Positions 9,453 through 18,436 of a DNA stretch of 64,000 nucleotides are shown here, piece by piece. The stretch's first letter is position 1. Each line of letters begins with the position of its first letter. This DNA comes from Flavobacterium pisciphilum (lineage in GTDB: Bacteria; Bacteroidota; Bacteroidia; Flavobacteriales; Flavobacteriaceae), in the NCBI RefSeq assembly GCF_020905345.1, contig NZ_JAJJMO010000001.1, positions 806,001 through 870,000 on the forward strand, in the 5' to 3' direction. The translations under genes were made by a program, and so were the position numbers. The notes beneath the pieces were generated by a model. The model was given only the letters and a program-made list of their open reading frames with translations. It did not search any database and was not told the origin of the DNA.

Positions 9453-11879
9453 ATGAAATACTTATACTATACTTCAACAATTATCATTTTCTTCTGCTCA
9501 ATAGCAACAGGAGTTACTGCACAAAATACCCCCAAACGAATACATGGACAAGTTCTTTTTGAAAATGGGTTAGCAATTCATTCAGCAAATATCATGCTTA
9601 TTGGGGCACAAATCCAAGTACAAACTGATGCGCAAGGATATTTTAACTTAATGTCTACTGCGGTAAAGTCAGATACCCTAAAAGTGAGTTATATGGGAAT
9701 GAAGACTGAAACTCGAGTTTTAAATCTACAAGACAAGAAAGATGTACCGCTTCTATTTATTCTCTCTGATGGATCTGTTCAAATTGATGAAATTAAAGTT
9801 TATGCAAAAAATGCTAATAAAGTAGCCAAGAAAGAAACCGTTAAGGCAGAAATTATCGATACCAAAGCAGTTCAAGGTCAAGCAGCTACCTTGGTCGAGT
9901 TAATGAATCAGGCAGCAGGAGTACGCATTCGCCAATCAGGAGGATTAGGATCTAACACTAATATCATGTTAAATGGTTTTCAAGGGAAGGCTATTAAAGT
10001 TTTTAAAGATGGAATTCCTACTGATTACTTAGGCAATGCGTTTAATATTTCGGCAATTCCAATCAATATGCTTGAACGTGTGGAAGTGTTCAAAGGAGTA
10101 TTACCTACCAATCTTGGAGCAGATGCATTGGGAGGGGCTGTTAATATGGTTTCTCGTGCAGATCAACAACGTTATCTTGCCTTATCCTATGAGTTAGGTT
10201 CCTTTAATACTCATAGAGTGTCTGCCAATTTATTGTATAATACTGCCGATCGTAAACTCTTCTGGGGTTTAAACTCCTTTTACAATTATTCAGACAATAA
10301 CTATTCAGTCACTGCAGGCGTACCTGATCACGAAACAGCAAATGTAATTCCGACAAAAGTAAAACTCTTTCACAATGCTTATAAGCAAATCTATGGTGAG
10401 GCCTTTATAGGGTTACGAGATTTATCTTGGGCTGATGAGTTTCGTATAGGAATAACTTCCTTTTATATCAAGCGAGACAATCAGTTTGCTGCCTTGATGG
10501 AAAAACCGTATGGTGCATCATACAACGAACAATACACTCCTATTATCCCCACAGTTCGATATAAAAAGAAGTTTATAAATGGACGTTTAGATGTAGATCA
10601 GTTTTTAGTGTATAGCAAAATCAATAGTCTTCGTGTAGATACGTTAAGAGGTTCGTATGATTGGTTTGGCAAATATCATCCACCAGTTAATCAAAATCAG
10701 CGTGGGGAAAGCGGAAATCCATCCCTTTTAGATGCATGGTTTGCCAATTTTACTTCTCGAACTGGAATAAACTATACGCTTTCAACAAACCACAGTATTG
10801 CATTCAACTTTATTTACAATGCCTTTTCTAGAACAGGAAAAGATCCCTACGGAGGCAAAACTGCTGGAGAAAATCCTGTGGACTTACAAAGCCTACCCGC
10901 AGATTATAATAAAGCCATAGCCACATTGGGTTTAAATTCTAGCCTGATGGGTGATAAATTGAAAAACACCTTTCAACTGAAAGCCTATCATGCAAATATG
11001 GTCGGACAAGAGGTTGATGTGAGCACAGCAATGCTGAAGGGAGAAACTTCAAAAGCAAATATCTCCACCTTCGGATTAGCTGAATCTTTAAAATACGATT
11101 GGACTAGACAAACTTTCATGAGAATTTCTGGTGAATTGGCTACCCGACTACCTGAACAAAATGAAATACTGGGTGATGGTTCTTTTGCTTTATCCAATTT
11201 TAACTTAAAACCTGAGCGCAGCTTAAACGGAAACATTGGTTTTGGTACTGGTAAAGAAGGCCTTTTCGGTCTTGAGCTAAATGGATTTTACCGTATTACC
11301 AAAGATTTAATCCATGCTGTACCCATGAATTTGATTTATACTCAAAACATAAATGTCGAACAAGTGAGAGGAATCGGTTTAGAAACTGACCTGCACGTAA
11401 CTCCCCTATCTTGGCTGCGTCTTAATGGAAACTTTACCTATCAAGATTTCCGTTTGTACCATGTTGAAGATCCTCTTTTACATTATTTAGAAGGAGCACG
11501 ATTACGTAATATGCCTTTCTTCTTTGCTAATTTATCTACTGATGTACATCTTACAAAAGTTTTTAATAACCAAGATCAGCTAAAAATGTACTGGAACATG
11601 GGGTATGTACATCAATATTACCTCGACTATATTCCTAAAGATACTGAGCCTGATGGTTTTCTAGGGCTTTGGGGAGATGCCAAGGTCAATGCACCTAATA
11701 TTATTCCGACCCAAACAATCCAAAGTGCTGGAGTACTCTGGACCCCATGGAAAGATCGCTTGTTATCCGTGAATATTGAATGTAAAAACATATTTGATAA
11801 AACGGTCTATGATAATTTCCGTGTTCAGAATGCTGGGCGTAGTTTCCACTTGAAGCTAAATTATATTTTAAAATATTAA
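9453..11879 (+). CDS. TonB-dependent outer membrane receptor
   Basis: Imports a scarce ligand, probably a metal complex or siderophore, across the outer membrane using TonB energy. The 808 residues comprise a signal peptide (about 1-23, ending VTAQ), a carboxypeptidase-regulatory-like beta-sandwich (about 28-115, IHGQVLFENG, YFNLMSTAV), a plug domain (about 125-235, with VELMNQAAGVRIRQSGG, GIPTDYLG and ERVEVFKGVLPTNLGADALGG), and a 22-strand barrel ending in the aromatic FHLKLNYILKY. It is first in an operon with DUF4374, PepSY and DUF4198 genes and divergent from the AraC regulator. Confidence 0.93.
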   Translation: MKYLYYTSTIIIFFCSIATGVTAQNTPKRIHGQVLFENGLAIHSANIMLIGAQIQVQTDAQGYFNLMSTAVKSDTLKVSYMGMKTETRVLNLQDKKDVPLLFILSDGSVQIDEIKVYAKNANKVAKKETVKAEIIDTKAVQGQAATLVELMNQAAGVRIRQSGGLGSNTNIMLNGFQGKAIKVFKDGIPTDYLGNAFNISAIPINMLERVEVFKGVLPTNLGADALGGAVNMVSRADQQRYLALSYELGSFNTHRVSANLLYNTADRKLFWGLNSFYNYSDNNYSVTAGVPDHETANVIPTKVKLFHNAYKQIYGEAFIGLRDLSWADEFRIGITSFYIKRDNQFAALMEKPYGASYNEQYTPIIPTVRYKKKFINGRLDVDQFLVYSKINSLRVDTLRGSYDWFGKYHPPVNQNQRGESGNPSLLDAWFANFTSRTGINYTLSTNHSIAFNFIYNAFSRTGKDPYGGKTAGENPVDLQSLPADYNKAIATLGLNSSLMGDKLKNTFQLKAYHANMVGQEVDVSTAMLKGETSKANISTFGLAESLKYDWTRQTFMRISGELATRLPEQNEILGDGSFALSNFNLKPERSLNGNIGFGTGKEGLFGLELNGFYRITKDLIHAVPMNLIYTQNINVEQVRGIGLETDLHVTPLSWLRLNGNFTYQDFRLYHVEDPLLHYLEGARLRNMPFFFANLSTDVHLTKVFNNQDQLKMYWNMGYVHQYYLDYIPKDTEPDGFLGLWGDAKVNAPNIIPTQTIQSAGVLWTPWKDRLLSVNIECKNIFDKTVYDNFRVQNAGRSFHLKLNYILKY

Positions 11880-11896
11880 TCCTAAAATAAATAATT

Positions 11897-13156
11897 ATGA
11901 AAAATAGATTTTTAACAACCGTACTATCCATAACAATGGGTGGTTTAATACTAACATCTTGTAGTAAAGATGATAATAACGAGACAGCTACGACAGGACC
12001 TTCTGCATCAGGTAAATATGTACTCTTAACAGCAGAAAGTACAACAGCAAATGCAGGTTACTATGCTGCATATACTAATTTACCAAATGGTCCTGTGGAC
12101 AATATTGGTGGATATTCACTTCAAGCTAGAGCTTATGGTGGTTTTAGACATTATAAGAACTGGATTTTTAATAAAGCAACCTTATCAGGCGAAACTGGTG
12201 TAGTACGTTTTTCTTTAAATGCATCTGGAATATTAGAGCAATCAGGATTCATTAAATGTGGTACATCGGCACAAAACTTAGTGGTAGATGAAAACACAGG
12301 TTTTTATTTTGATGCTGATCGTGGAAAGACTAAAATTCAAAAATTCAATCCTTCAACTATGAAAAGAACAGGAGAAATTGATTTGTCTGAATTGGTAGAA
12401 AAAGGAAGTGGAATTAGTACCAATGTAACTACAGGTGATCAGACAATTGTAGCTAAAGAAGGTAAGTTGTTTGTTAACATTAACTATTCTCGTGAAGGAG
12501 GCTCTGGTTTTAATGACAATACACGTAACTATACATTGGCAGTTATTGATATTGCAACGAGCAAACCTGAGAAAACTATTGTACATTCTTTTGTAAAAAA
12601 CCAAGGGCATGCCCGTTCTGAATTTCCTGCTTGGACTCAGGCGCCTGATGGAAGTATTTACCTAGTAACAACAGGTTGGGACAATAATAACTTAGGAGTA
12701 TTAGAGCCACAGCCTTCAACAATATTCCGTATCAAGGCTGGACAAACTGATTTTGACCAAAGCTGGTATTTAAAATCAACAGATCTTGGTATGCCTGCTG
12801 GTGCACAACTTTGGAGTTTGAGAGTATATCATGGAAAATTATTTGTCGATGTATCTGAGAAAAAAGTTGAATTGCCTTCGTATAGTAACCTAATGGATAT
12901 CATGTACCGTTTTTATGCTGTAGATATTGAAAGCAAATCGTCTAAACAAATTACTGGTCTTCCCTTATCGACTTTTGGTTTTACCATTGGTAATTTAGAG
13001 GTAATCGATGACTCTTTGTTTATTCGTATTATCAACAAAACAGAAGGAATTAATGGATACTATAAGTTAAATACAGATGGAGTTTCGGCAAGCCCAGCTT
13101 TTACTATTTCACGTGGTGGAGAAGTTAAAGGTTTTGTACGCTTGTCTAACAATTAA
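11897..13156 (+). CDS. DUF4374-type lipoprotein
   Basis: A 419-residue lipoprotein. The lipobox is LILTSCSKDD with Cys22, so it is membrane-anchored outside the cytoplasm. The body is rich in beta-strands with repeated Gly/Asp turns (DENTGFYFDADRGKTKIQKF, APDGSIYLVTTGWDN), suggesting a beta-propeller. DUF4374 proteins regularly sit next to TonB receptors and PepSY proteins in Bacteroidota and are thought to help in metal or siderophore capture; the molecular role is unproven. It starts 17 bp after the receptor stop. Confidence 0.8.
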   Translation: MKNRFLTTVLSITMGGLILTSCSKDDNNETATTGPSASGKYVLLTAESTTANAGYYAAYTNLPNGPVDNIGGYSLQARAYGGFRHYKNWIFNKATLSGETGVVRFSLNASGILEQSGFIKCGTSAQNLVVDENTGFYFDADRGKTKIQKFNPSTMKRTGEIDLSELVEKGSGISTNVTTGDQTIVAKEGKLFVNINYSREGGSGFNDNTRNYTLAVIDIATSKPEKTIVHSFVKNQGHARSEFPAWTQAPDGSIYLVTTGWDNNNLGVLEPQPSTIFRIKAGQTDFDQSWYLKSTDLGMPAGAQLWSLRVYHGKLFVDVSEKKVELPSYSNLMDIMYRFYAVDIESKSSKQITGLPLSTFGFTIGNLEVIDDSLFIRIINKTEGINGYYKLNTDGVSASPAFTISRGGEVKGFVRLSNN

Positions 13157-13163
13157 TTGATAA

Positions 13164-14321
13164 ATGGCATTACAAGATAAAAAACAAAAAAGCACTTGGA
13201 GGAAGATTAATAATTGGCTCCATCTATGGCTAGGATTAACCTCAGGAATTATTGTCTTTGTCATCTGCTTGACCGGAGTAGCCTTTGTCTTTCATGATGA
13301 AATAAATAATTTTGTTAATAGAGAAGCTCGTTTTGTTAAGGTTGAAAATGGAGCTGAAAAGCTTCCTATAGATTCTATATTAGAGAGTGTAAAACATCAA
13401 TATCCAAAAATAATGTTGATGCAATATACAAGTTACAAAGACGCTACTAAATCAGTAAAAATTATGTGTTTTGATCGCTCAGCAACGCCATCGTTGCTGG
13501 GTTTAGGAAACATTTATGTAAACCCATATACAGGAAAAGTATTAAAAATGGATTTTACCTACGGTATTTTCCGATTTATTGCTGAGGTGCATGCTAATCT
13601 ATTATTAGGAAAAGTAGGTTCACAGATTGTACGTATTTCAACTATTATATTTTTAATCGAGTTGATATCAGGACTGATCTGGTGGTGGCCTAAAAAATGG
13701 AATAAAACCAATTTCAATAAAAGTTTTAAAGTAAAATGGGATGCTAACTGGAAAAGATTAAATATTGACCTGCATAATGTATTAGGCTTTTATGCTTTAC
13801 CATTGGCCATTATCCTAACGATCACTGGATTGGCTTTAACCTATGATCCTGTAAAAAATGCAATTTTCACTGCTTTTAGCGGTACCACTGAAAGAGCCAA
13901 TTTACAGGAAACCTTACCTAAGGCTGATAGCACTAAAGTAGCCATGCCTATAGCAGATCTTTTAGCTCCTTATGAAAAAGCAGATGTTCCGCAAATTACG
14001 ATTGGTATTCCGAATCCAAAGTCAGGAGCCCTTATGATTCGTACTGAAAATGAAACTAGTATGGTTACTTACAGGGGCGATATTGCTTACGTTAATATGT
14101 ACTCTGGCGAAAAATTAGATTTAAACCCTCAGCTATTGACAGAGTTAAAGATGGAGAATATGAATTTATCACTGCATCTGGGTACTTGGTATGGCTTGCC
14201 TGCCAAAATCTTAACTTTTATAATTTGTCTTATCTGTACCAGTCTTCCTATTACAGGTTTTATAATATGGTACAATCGGAAGTTTAAGAAAAAAAGACCT
14301 CAAAAAATTATTAATGCATAG
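13164..14321 (+). CDS. PepSY-associated membrane protein
   Basis: A 385-residue inner-membrane protein with four clear transmembrane helices: WLGLTSGIIVFVICLTGVAF, IIFLIELISGLIWWW, LPLAIILTITGLAL, and ILTFIICLICTSLPITGFII. A large periplasmic loop lies between the first two and another between the last two. Conserved His residues (W-L-H-L-W near the start, EVHANLLLG, DLHNVLGFYALP, SLHLGTWYG) match the heme-binding PepSY-TM family, which includes ferric-siderophore reductases. With the TonB receptor upstream, reduction of imported metal is the likely role. Confidence 0.85.
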   Translation: MALQDKKQKSTWRKINNWLHLWLGLTSGIIVFVICLTGVAFVFHDEINNFVNREARFVKVENGAEKLPIDSILESVKHQYPKIMLMQYTSYKDATKSVKIMCFDRSATPSLLGLGNIYVNPYTGKVLKMDFTYGIFRFIAEVHANLLLGKVGSQIVRISTIIFLIELISGLIWWWPKKWNKTNFNKSFKVKWDANWKRLNIDLHNVLGFYALPLAIILTITGLALTYDPVKNAIFTAFSGTTERANLQETLPKADSTKVAMPIADLLAPYEKADVPQITIGIPNPKSGALMIRTENETSMVTYRGDIAYVNMYSGEKLDLNPQLLTELKMENMNLSLHLGTWYGLPAKILTFIICLICTSLPITGFIIWYNRKFKKKRPQKIINA

Positions 14322-14353
14322 CATTTAATGCTTGCTAAATCATTCAAATATTT

Positions 14354-15052
14354 ATGAAACTATCAAGAATCTTATTGTTTATTATGGTCATTTTTGGCCT
14401 ACAAAATTGCATGGCACATGCCCTTTGGGTTGAAACCAATGCCCAAGGAAAAAAGGGAGCTTCTCAATTAGTAAAAGTTTATTTTGCTGAGGTTGGTGAA
14501 AAATGGGAACTCCTTAACGGTCAGGAATGGTCTACGGTGAAAAATTTTGAACTGTGGTTACAAAGTCCTAAAGGAGAATTAAGCCGTCTGGAAGTGAGCC
14601 CTAAAAATGACCACTATGAGGCAAATTTTACCCCTGAAGAAGATGGAGTATATCAACTCATCGCAAAAAACACTTCTATTGGAGCATTAAATTTCCCAAA
14701 TACTCCTGCCTTTATTCCTTATTTCTATGCTAAGTCAACTGTGCAGGTTGGAAACTTAAAGTCTAAAGTAGCAAGTTATGAGCTACCACTGGATTTTAAT
14801 TTAGTTCAGAAAAAAATCAACTTGGTTATACCTGAATATGCTGCTGGAAAAGCTCAGGTAACACTATTTACTCCTTCAGGTAAATCAAAAACTTTTAAAG
14901 AGTTACAAAACGGATTATTAGATTTTGATTGTGTAGAAAAAGGAGTTTATCAAATCGAACTTCAGATTAAAGATGAACGTCCCGGAAAAGATTATCAATT
15001 TGCTTTTCATACCTTGACTTCAAATATATTAGTTACTAATATTTTAAGATAA
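14354..15052 (+). CDS. DUF4198-like secreted protein of the metal uptake operon
   Basis: A 232-residue protein with an N-terminal signal peptide (about 1-22, ending CMAHA). The mature protein starts with ALWVET, the usual beginning of DUF4198/NikM-like periplasmic proteins in which an N-terminal His may bind metal. Two Ig-like beta-sandwich halves are suggested (about 25-120 and 140-232, e.g. VTLFTPSGKSKTFKELQNG). It starts 32 bp after the PepSY gene and a terminator follows, so it is last in the operon. A role in binding the imported metal is inference. Confidence 0.7.
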   Translation: MKLSRILLFIMVIFGLQNCMAHALWVETNAQGKKGASQLVKVYFAEVGEKWELLNGQEWSTVKNFELWLQSPKGELSRLEVSPKNDHYEANFTPEEDGVYQLIAKNTSIGALNFPNTPAFIPYFYAKSTVQVGNLKSKVASYELPLDFNLVQKKINLVIPEYAAGKAQVTLFTPSGKSKTFKELQNGLLDFDCVEKGVYQIELQIKDERPGKDYQFAFHTLTSNILVTNILR

Positions 15053-15156
15053 CATCAATTTATGATATTTCTAAAATTACGATTTACACAAAGTGTTCTC
15101 TCTTTTTATTTACAAAAGCGTTTTACTGAATAAAATCTAGTTTAAAAACAAGCAAC

Positions 15157-15196
15157 AAAAAAGCCATCTCGATTAAACGTTTGAGATGGCTTTTTT
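15157..15196. terminator. Bidirectional rho-independent terminator
   Basis: Perfect 14-bp stem AAAAAAGCCATCTC (15157-15170)/GAGATGGCTTTTTT (15183-15196) with a 12-nt loop. It ends the uptake operon and the convergent gene remnant at 15215-15349. Confidence 0.92.
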
Positions 15197-15214
15197 CAAT
15201 TAAACGAATACTAT

Positions 15215-15349
15215 TTAATTAACCCAAGGAGTTTGCCAAAGTAAAACTTCACTAATCTGTAAGATGGGAGTAACATTGGTATATTTTAAACCGTCTTCTC
15301 TAAGTACATCCTCATTGGGAAGAAATCGATCATAGAAATCTTCTATTTT
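15215..15349 (-). pseudogene. C-terminal remnant of a disrupted gene at the ICE left edge
   Basis: Minus-strand frame of about 44 codons that is protein-like to its stop: KIEDFYDRFLPNEDVLREDG, then LKYTNVTPILQISEVLLWQT, then PWVN. Moving upstream, the frame meets an in-frame TGA inside an A/T run at 15349-15352, where ICE-like sequence begins. It retains its own terminator at 15157. I do not recognise the family. The simplest reading is that the ICE or an earlier event removed the 5' part. No matching N-terminal part is evident near 56.4 kb. Confidence 0.6.
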
Positions 15350-15613
15350 TCAAAAAAAAGATTAGTAAAAAGCAAAAATAAGCAAAACGGTTAAAACCGT
15401 TGCTATGCAGGGTTTTATAAAACAGTAGTCTTAGTTTGGAACTCGGTGTCTGATAGGTTTTGGTCATGAAAATACAAAGTTAGGTTACTAATTCATTACC
15501 GATTTATAAAGCAACCTTTCGGCATAACTGATTATATTTCAGTGTTTTGCTCTATTTTTTATATTCCCTTGTAACTCAATGTAATTTAATTTTAAACATT
15601 AAACATTTGAGTT
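15350..15613. other. ICE left-end region (putative attL and integrase leader)
   Basis: 264 noncoding bases between the gene remnant and the integrase. The segment 15386-15401 holds a palindrome AACGGTT/AACCGTT flanked by GCAA/TTGC, the kind of short symmetric site expected for integrase or excisionase arm binding. No tRNA 3' end is present. The exact crossover point cannot be set without the empty site. Confidence 0.45.
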
Positions 15614-16864
15614 ATGGAACAGACAAAAAAATCCACGTTCAAGCTACTTTTCTACTTAAAAAAGAACGAGCCGAAAAAGAATGGTAATGCTCCTATTATG
15701 GCACGCATTACCATTGATGGGACCCCTAAGACTTTGGGAACTAAGTTAGAAATCAACCTGAATAATTGGGATTTAAAGTACGGAAGAGTTGAAGGCAAGA
15801 GTGCAAAAGCACTAGGTATTAATCAAAAATTGGATAATATACGGGCACGTATCGATACCCTTTATGAAGATATGCTGAAACACGAGGGTTTTGTAACGGC
15901 ACAAAAGCTGAAGCTTGCATTTCTCGGTGTTGGTGTTATGGAAGATTCCTTGCTGAAAGTATTTAAAAAGAACAATGACGATTTTGGGAAAATGGTAGTA
16001 CAAGGAGAACGCTCCGAAAGTACCTACTACAAGTACAAAATTGTCTATAACCACGTTGCTGAATTTATCAAAAGCAGGTATCATCGTGATGACATGGCGT
16101 TCAGGGAATTGACGTGTGATTTTATCAGAGAGTTTGATTTCTTCCTTAGAATAGACAAAAAGTGCACACACAATACTGTTTGGGTATATACTATGCCACT
16201 CTATCGTGTTGCGGAAATAGCTGTCAAAAACGGTCTTATCAGGAAAAATCCTTTTGAAGATTATGAAATATCGATGAAGGAAAATGACCGTAGCTATTTA
16301 CTTAAGGAAAACGTTGAATCCCTGTTATTACACAATCCTTCAAAACAAAATTATGAAATTGTAAAGGATCTTTTTGTATTCAGCTGTTTTACAGGACTAT
16401 CTTATATAGATATTAAACAACTTAAAAGTACTAACATACAATCCTTTTTTGATGGTCACGATTGGATTATAAGCCGAAGACAAAAATCTGATGTTGCTTC
16501 TAATATAAGGCTTATGGAAATACCCAAACGAATTATTGAAAAATATAAAGGTACCACCCGAAATGATTCTATTTTTCCTGTTCCTACAAACAAAATTTGT
16601 AACAGCTATATAGACAAACTAATTCAAGAATTAGATATTGTTACAGAACAAAAAGTAACCTTTCACACAGCAAGGCACACATTTGGAACAATGTTTTTAA
16701 CAGAGGGTGTACCACTAGAAAGCCTCAGCAAAATGATGGGACATAAAAATATTTCTACCACTCAAATCTATGCCAAGATTACCAGTCAGAAAATCAGCAA
16801 GGATATGGATTTGGTTTCTGATAAATTTAGGTCTATGGAAAATGCTTTTATGGAATCTATATGA
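15614..16864 (+). CDS. int: Tyrosine recombinase (IntDOT-like ICE integrase)
   Basis: Integrates and excises the element. The 416 residues comprise an arm-binding N-terminal domain (about 1-105), a SAM-like core-binding domain (about 110-215), and a catalytic domain (about 225-405). Catalytic residues visible are Lys291, His351 and Arg354 (HTARHTFGTM), His377 (MMGHKNIS) and nucleophile Tyr386 (TTQIYAK). The first conserved Arg is replaced by Ser263 in TGLSYIDIKQL, the same substitution known for CTnDOT IntDOT. A terminator follows directly. Confidence 0.93.
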   Translation: MEQTKKSTFKLLFYLKKNEPKKNGNAPIMARITIDGTPKTLGTKLEINLNNWDLKYGRVEGKSAKALGINQKLDNIRARIDTLYEDMLKHEGFVTAQKLKLAFLGVGVMEDSLLKVFKKNNDDFGKMVVQGERSESTYYKYKIVYNHVAEFIKSRYHRDDMAFRELTCDFIREFDFFLRIDKKCTHNTVWVYTMPLYRVAEIAVKNGLIRKNPFEDYEISMKENDRSYLLKENVESLLLHNPSKQNYEIVKDLFVFSCFTGLSYIDIKQLKSTNIQSFFDGHDWIISRRQKSDVASNIRLMEIPKRIIEKYKGTTRNDSIFPVPTNKICNSYIDKLIQELDIVTEQKVTFHTARHTFGTMFLTEGVPLESLSKMMGHKNISTTQIYAKITSQKISKDMDLVSDKFRSMENAFMESI

Positions 16865-16875
16865 GATATTATCTC

Positions 16876-16905
16876 AAGAAGCAGGATCATAGAATCCTGC
16901 TTCTT
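16876..16905 (+). terminator. Terminator after the integrase
   Basis: 12-bp perfect stem AAGAAGCAGGAT (16876-16887)/ATCCTGCTTCTT (16894-16905) with a 6-nt loop, starting 11 bases after the integrase stop. The following TATTTA is only moderately U-rich. Confidence 0.7.
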
Positions 16906-17020
16906 ATTTACATTCATTCCTCCAATTTTGAACGCACTATTTTCTATATTTACAGTTGGGGATGATAAAAAGAATCTCCCAAGAATTCAGCAAAATTTCT
17001 ATTAATATAAAATTTATCCT

Positions 17021-18424
17021 GTGGAAGAAATAGACCTTACCAAAATAAAATATTATCCCGACAGATTTTATATATGTCTTGATGGATTTGATATCCAAAA
17101 TTTAACAACCTTCGTTACAGATCTTAATATTGGTCAACAACAGTCCATATTTATACACGAGTACTACCATTATCTAACTAACATAGCGACTCTTCCCGGA
17201 ATCCGCCAGTTTGCCCTCAATTTTTGCGACAGATTTAAGGCAACGACAATCTTGACTGTGGCAGAAGGCTTGGATGCATTCCCGATAAATTCTAACACAC
17301 ACGAGAAGTCTAAGGAACTGGTGCAATATTGGAAAGGGGTTATTGATCTGCTTGAAGAGGATGATATTGACTATAAAGTTGTGGAAGAAACCGAAAAGTC
17401 TGCTAACAAGAAGTTTACTATAGCATCTGTGGAAAAAACAGTAAAACCAATGGAAGTCGTCATCGAAGGAAATGTGACAAATGGGGGCAGAAATTTGATA
17501 AACATTTCAATTAATGGCTTAATTGGCATTCAATCTTTCAATCTCACCTTTGGAGCAATTGACGAGTTTCTTAGTTCATCTATTGACGAATATCTATTTG
17601 AAAATGACCTATCAGATATAAATCCAAGTATGCTTAGCAACAGACCTTTTTATCCGTACTGTTTTTTTGATGAGCTACTTTCATTTTATGGCATACGAAG
17701 ACCATCAGCATTTGAAAAGATTATTATAGCTTACTTTTCCCTAAACTCTCCAAACCCTCCAATTACCCTTATCAATATTCTCGAAAAACTTCAGGATGGC
17801 GGTTATGATGAATTTCAGAAGAATCCTGAAAATTTTCTTATGTCAAATTTTCTTGAAGCTTCCCAATATAATGAGGTTCTTGATTATATAAAATCATTCG
17901 CTGATCAGTGTTCTGATCAAGGAAGAGTCCACACCGCACAGGCGCTTTACTATTATTACGACAAATTTTATCTTGCTCAGAAATTAAAAGAAAAAGATTT
18001 CTTTTTCTTCATTAGGCCATTTTTTGTAACCGCAGAAGATACCTTGAAGATGAAACAGAGATTTCTACTTGCTCTTTCAAGAATTATCAACCTCTTTACC
18101 CCGCCATTAATACTGAAGGATAAGCAATTCTTTTATATTGATAAACTTACTTCATTTGGGGAGTCTACAGCTTTGATATTGGCTACATACGAAATTTTGG
18201 AAAGTGTTAAGACCAATCAGATTGCTAAAAGACCAGCACATCTTAAAGCTAAATATAGTTTCCCTGACCGAGATCCAGATTGTGACACATTCGAGCTTTT
18301 TACGCCTCCACCCATATATGGAACTGTGTTTCGATTGGCACTTAATGAAATAGGCTTGTATGGTACATATCTACAGGAGCTTGAAAAACGTAACAAGAAT
18401 AAAGAAAATGACAGCACTAAGTAA
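17021..18424 (+). CDS. Uncharacterised protein with an HExxH metalloprotease-like motif
   Basis: A 467-residue protein starting at GTG, 156 bp after the integrase. Residues 42-50 read SIFIHEYYH, a hydrophobic-HExxH zinc-protease motif, followed by YLTNIATLPGIRQFAL. No signal peptide or membrane segment is visible, so any protease would act in the cytoplasm. The rest is helical, with no other domain I recognise. The next gene, a DUF4238 protein, begins 12 bp later, so the two form one unit. Position just inside the integrase end of an ICE suggests accessory cargo, possibly defence; this is inference. Confidence 0.7.
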   Translation: MEEIDLTKIKYYPDRFYICLDGFDIQNLTTFVTDLNIGQQQSIFIHEYYHYLTNIATLPGIRQFALNFCDRFKATTILTVAEGLDAFPINSNTHEKSKELVQYWKGVIDLLEEDDIDYKVVEETEKSANKKFTIASVEKTVKPMEVVIEGNVTNGGRNLINISINGLIGIQSFNLTFGAIDEFLSSSIDEYLFENDLSDINPSMLSNRPFYPYCFFDELLSFYGIRRPSAFEKIIIAYFSLNSPNPPITLINILEKLQDGGYDEFQKNPENFLMSNFLEASQYNEVLDYIKSFADQCSDQGRVHTAQALYYYYDKFYLAQKLKEKDFFFFIRPFFVTAEDTLKMKQRFLLALSRIINLFTPPLILKDKQFFYIDKLTSFGESTALILATYEILESVKTNQIAKRPAHLKAKYSFPDRDPDCDTFELFTPPPIYGTVFRLALNEIGLYGTYLQELEKRNKNKENDSTK

Positions 18425-18436
18425 TATTTAACATGC

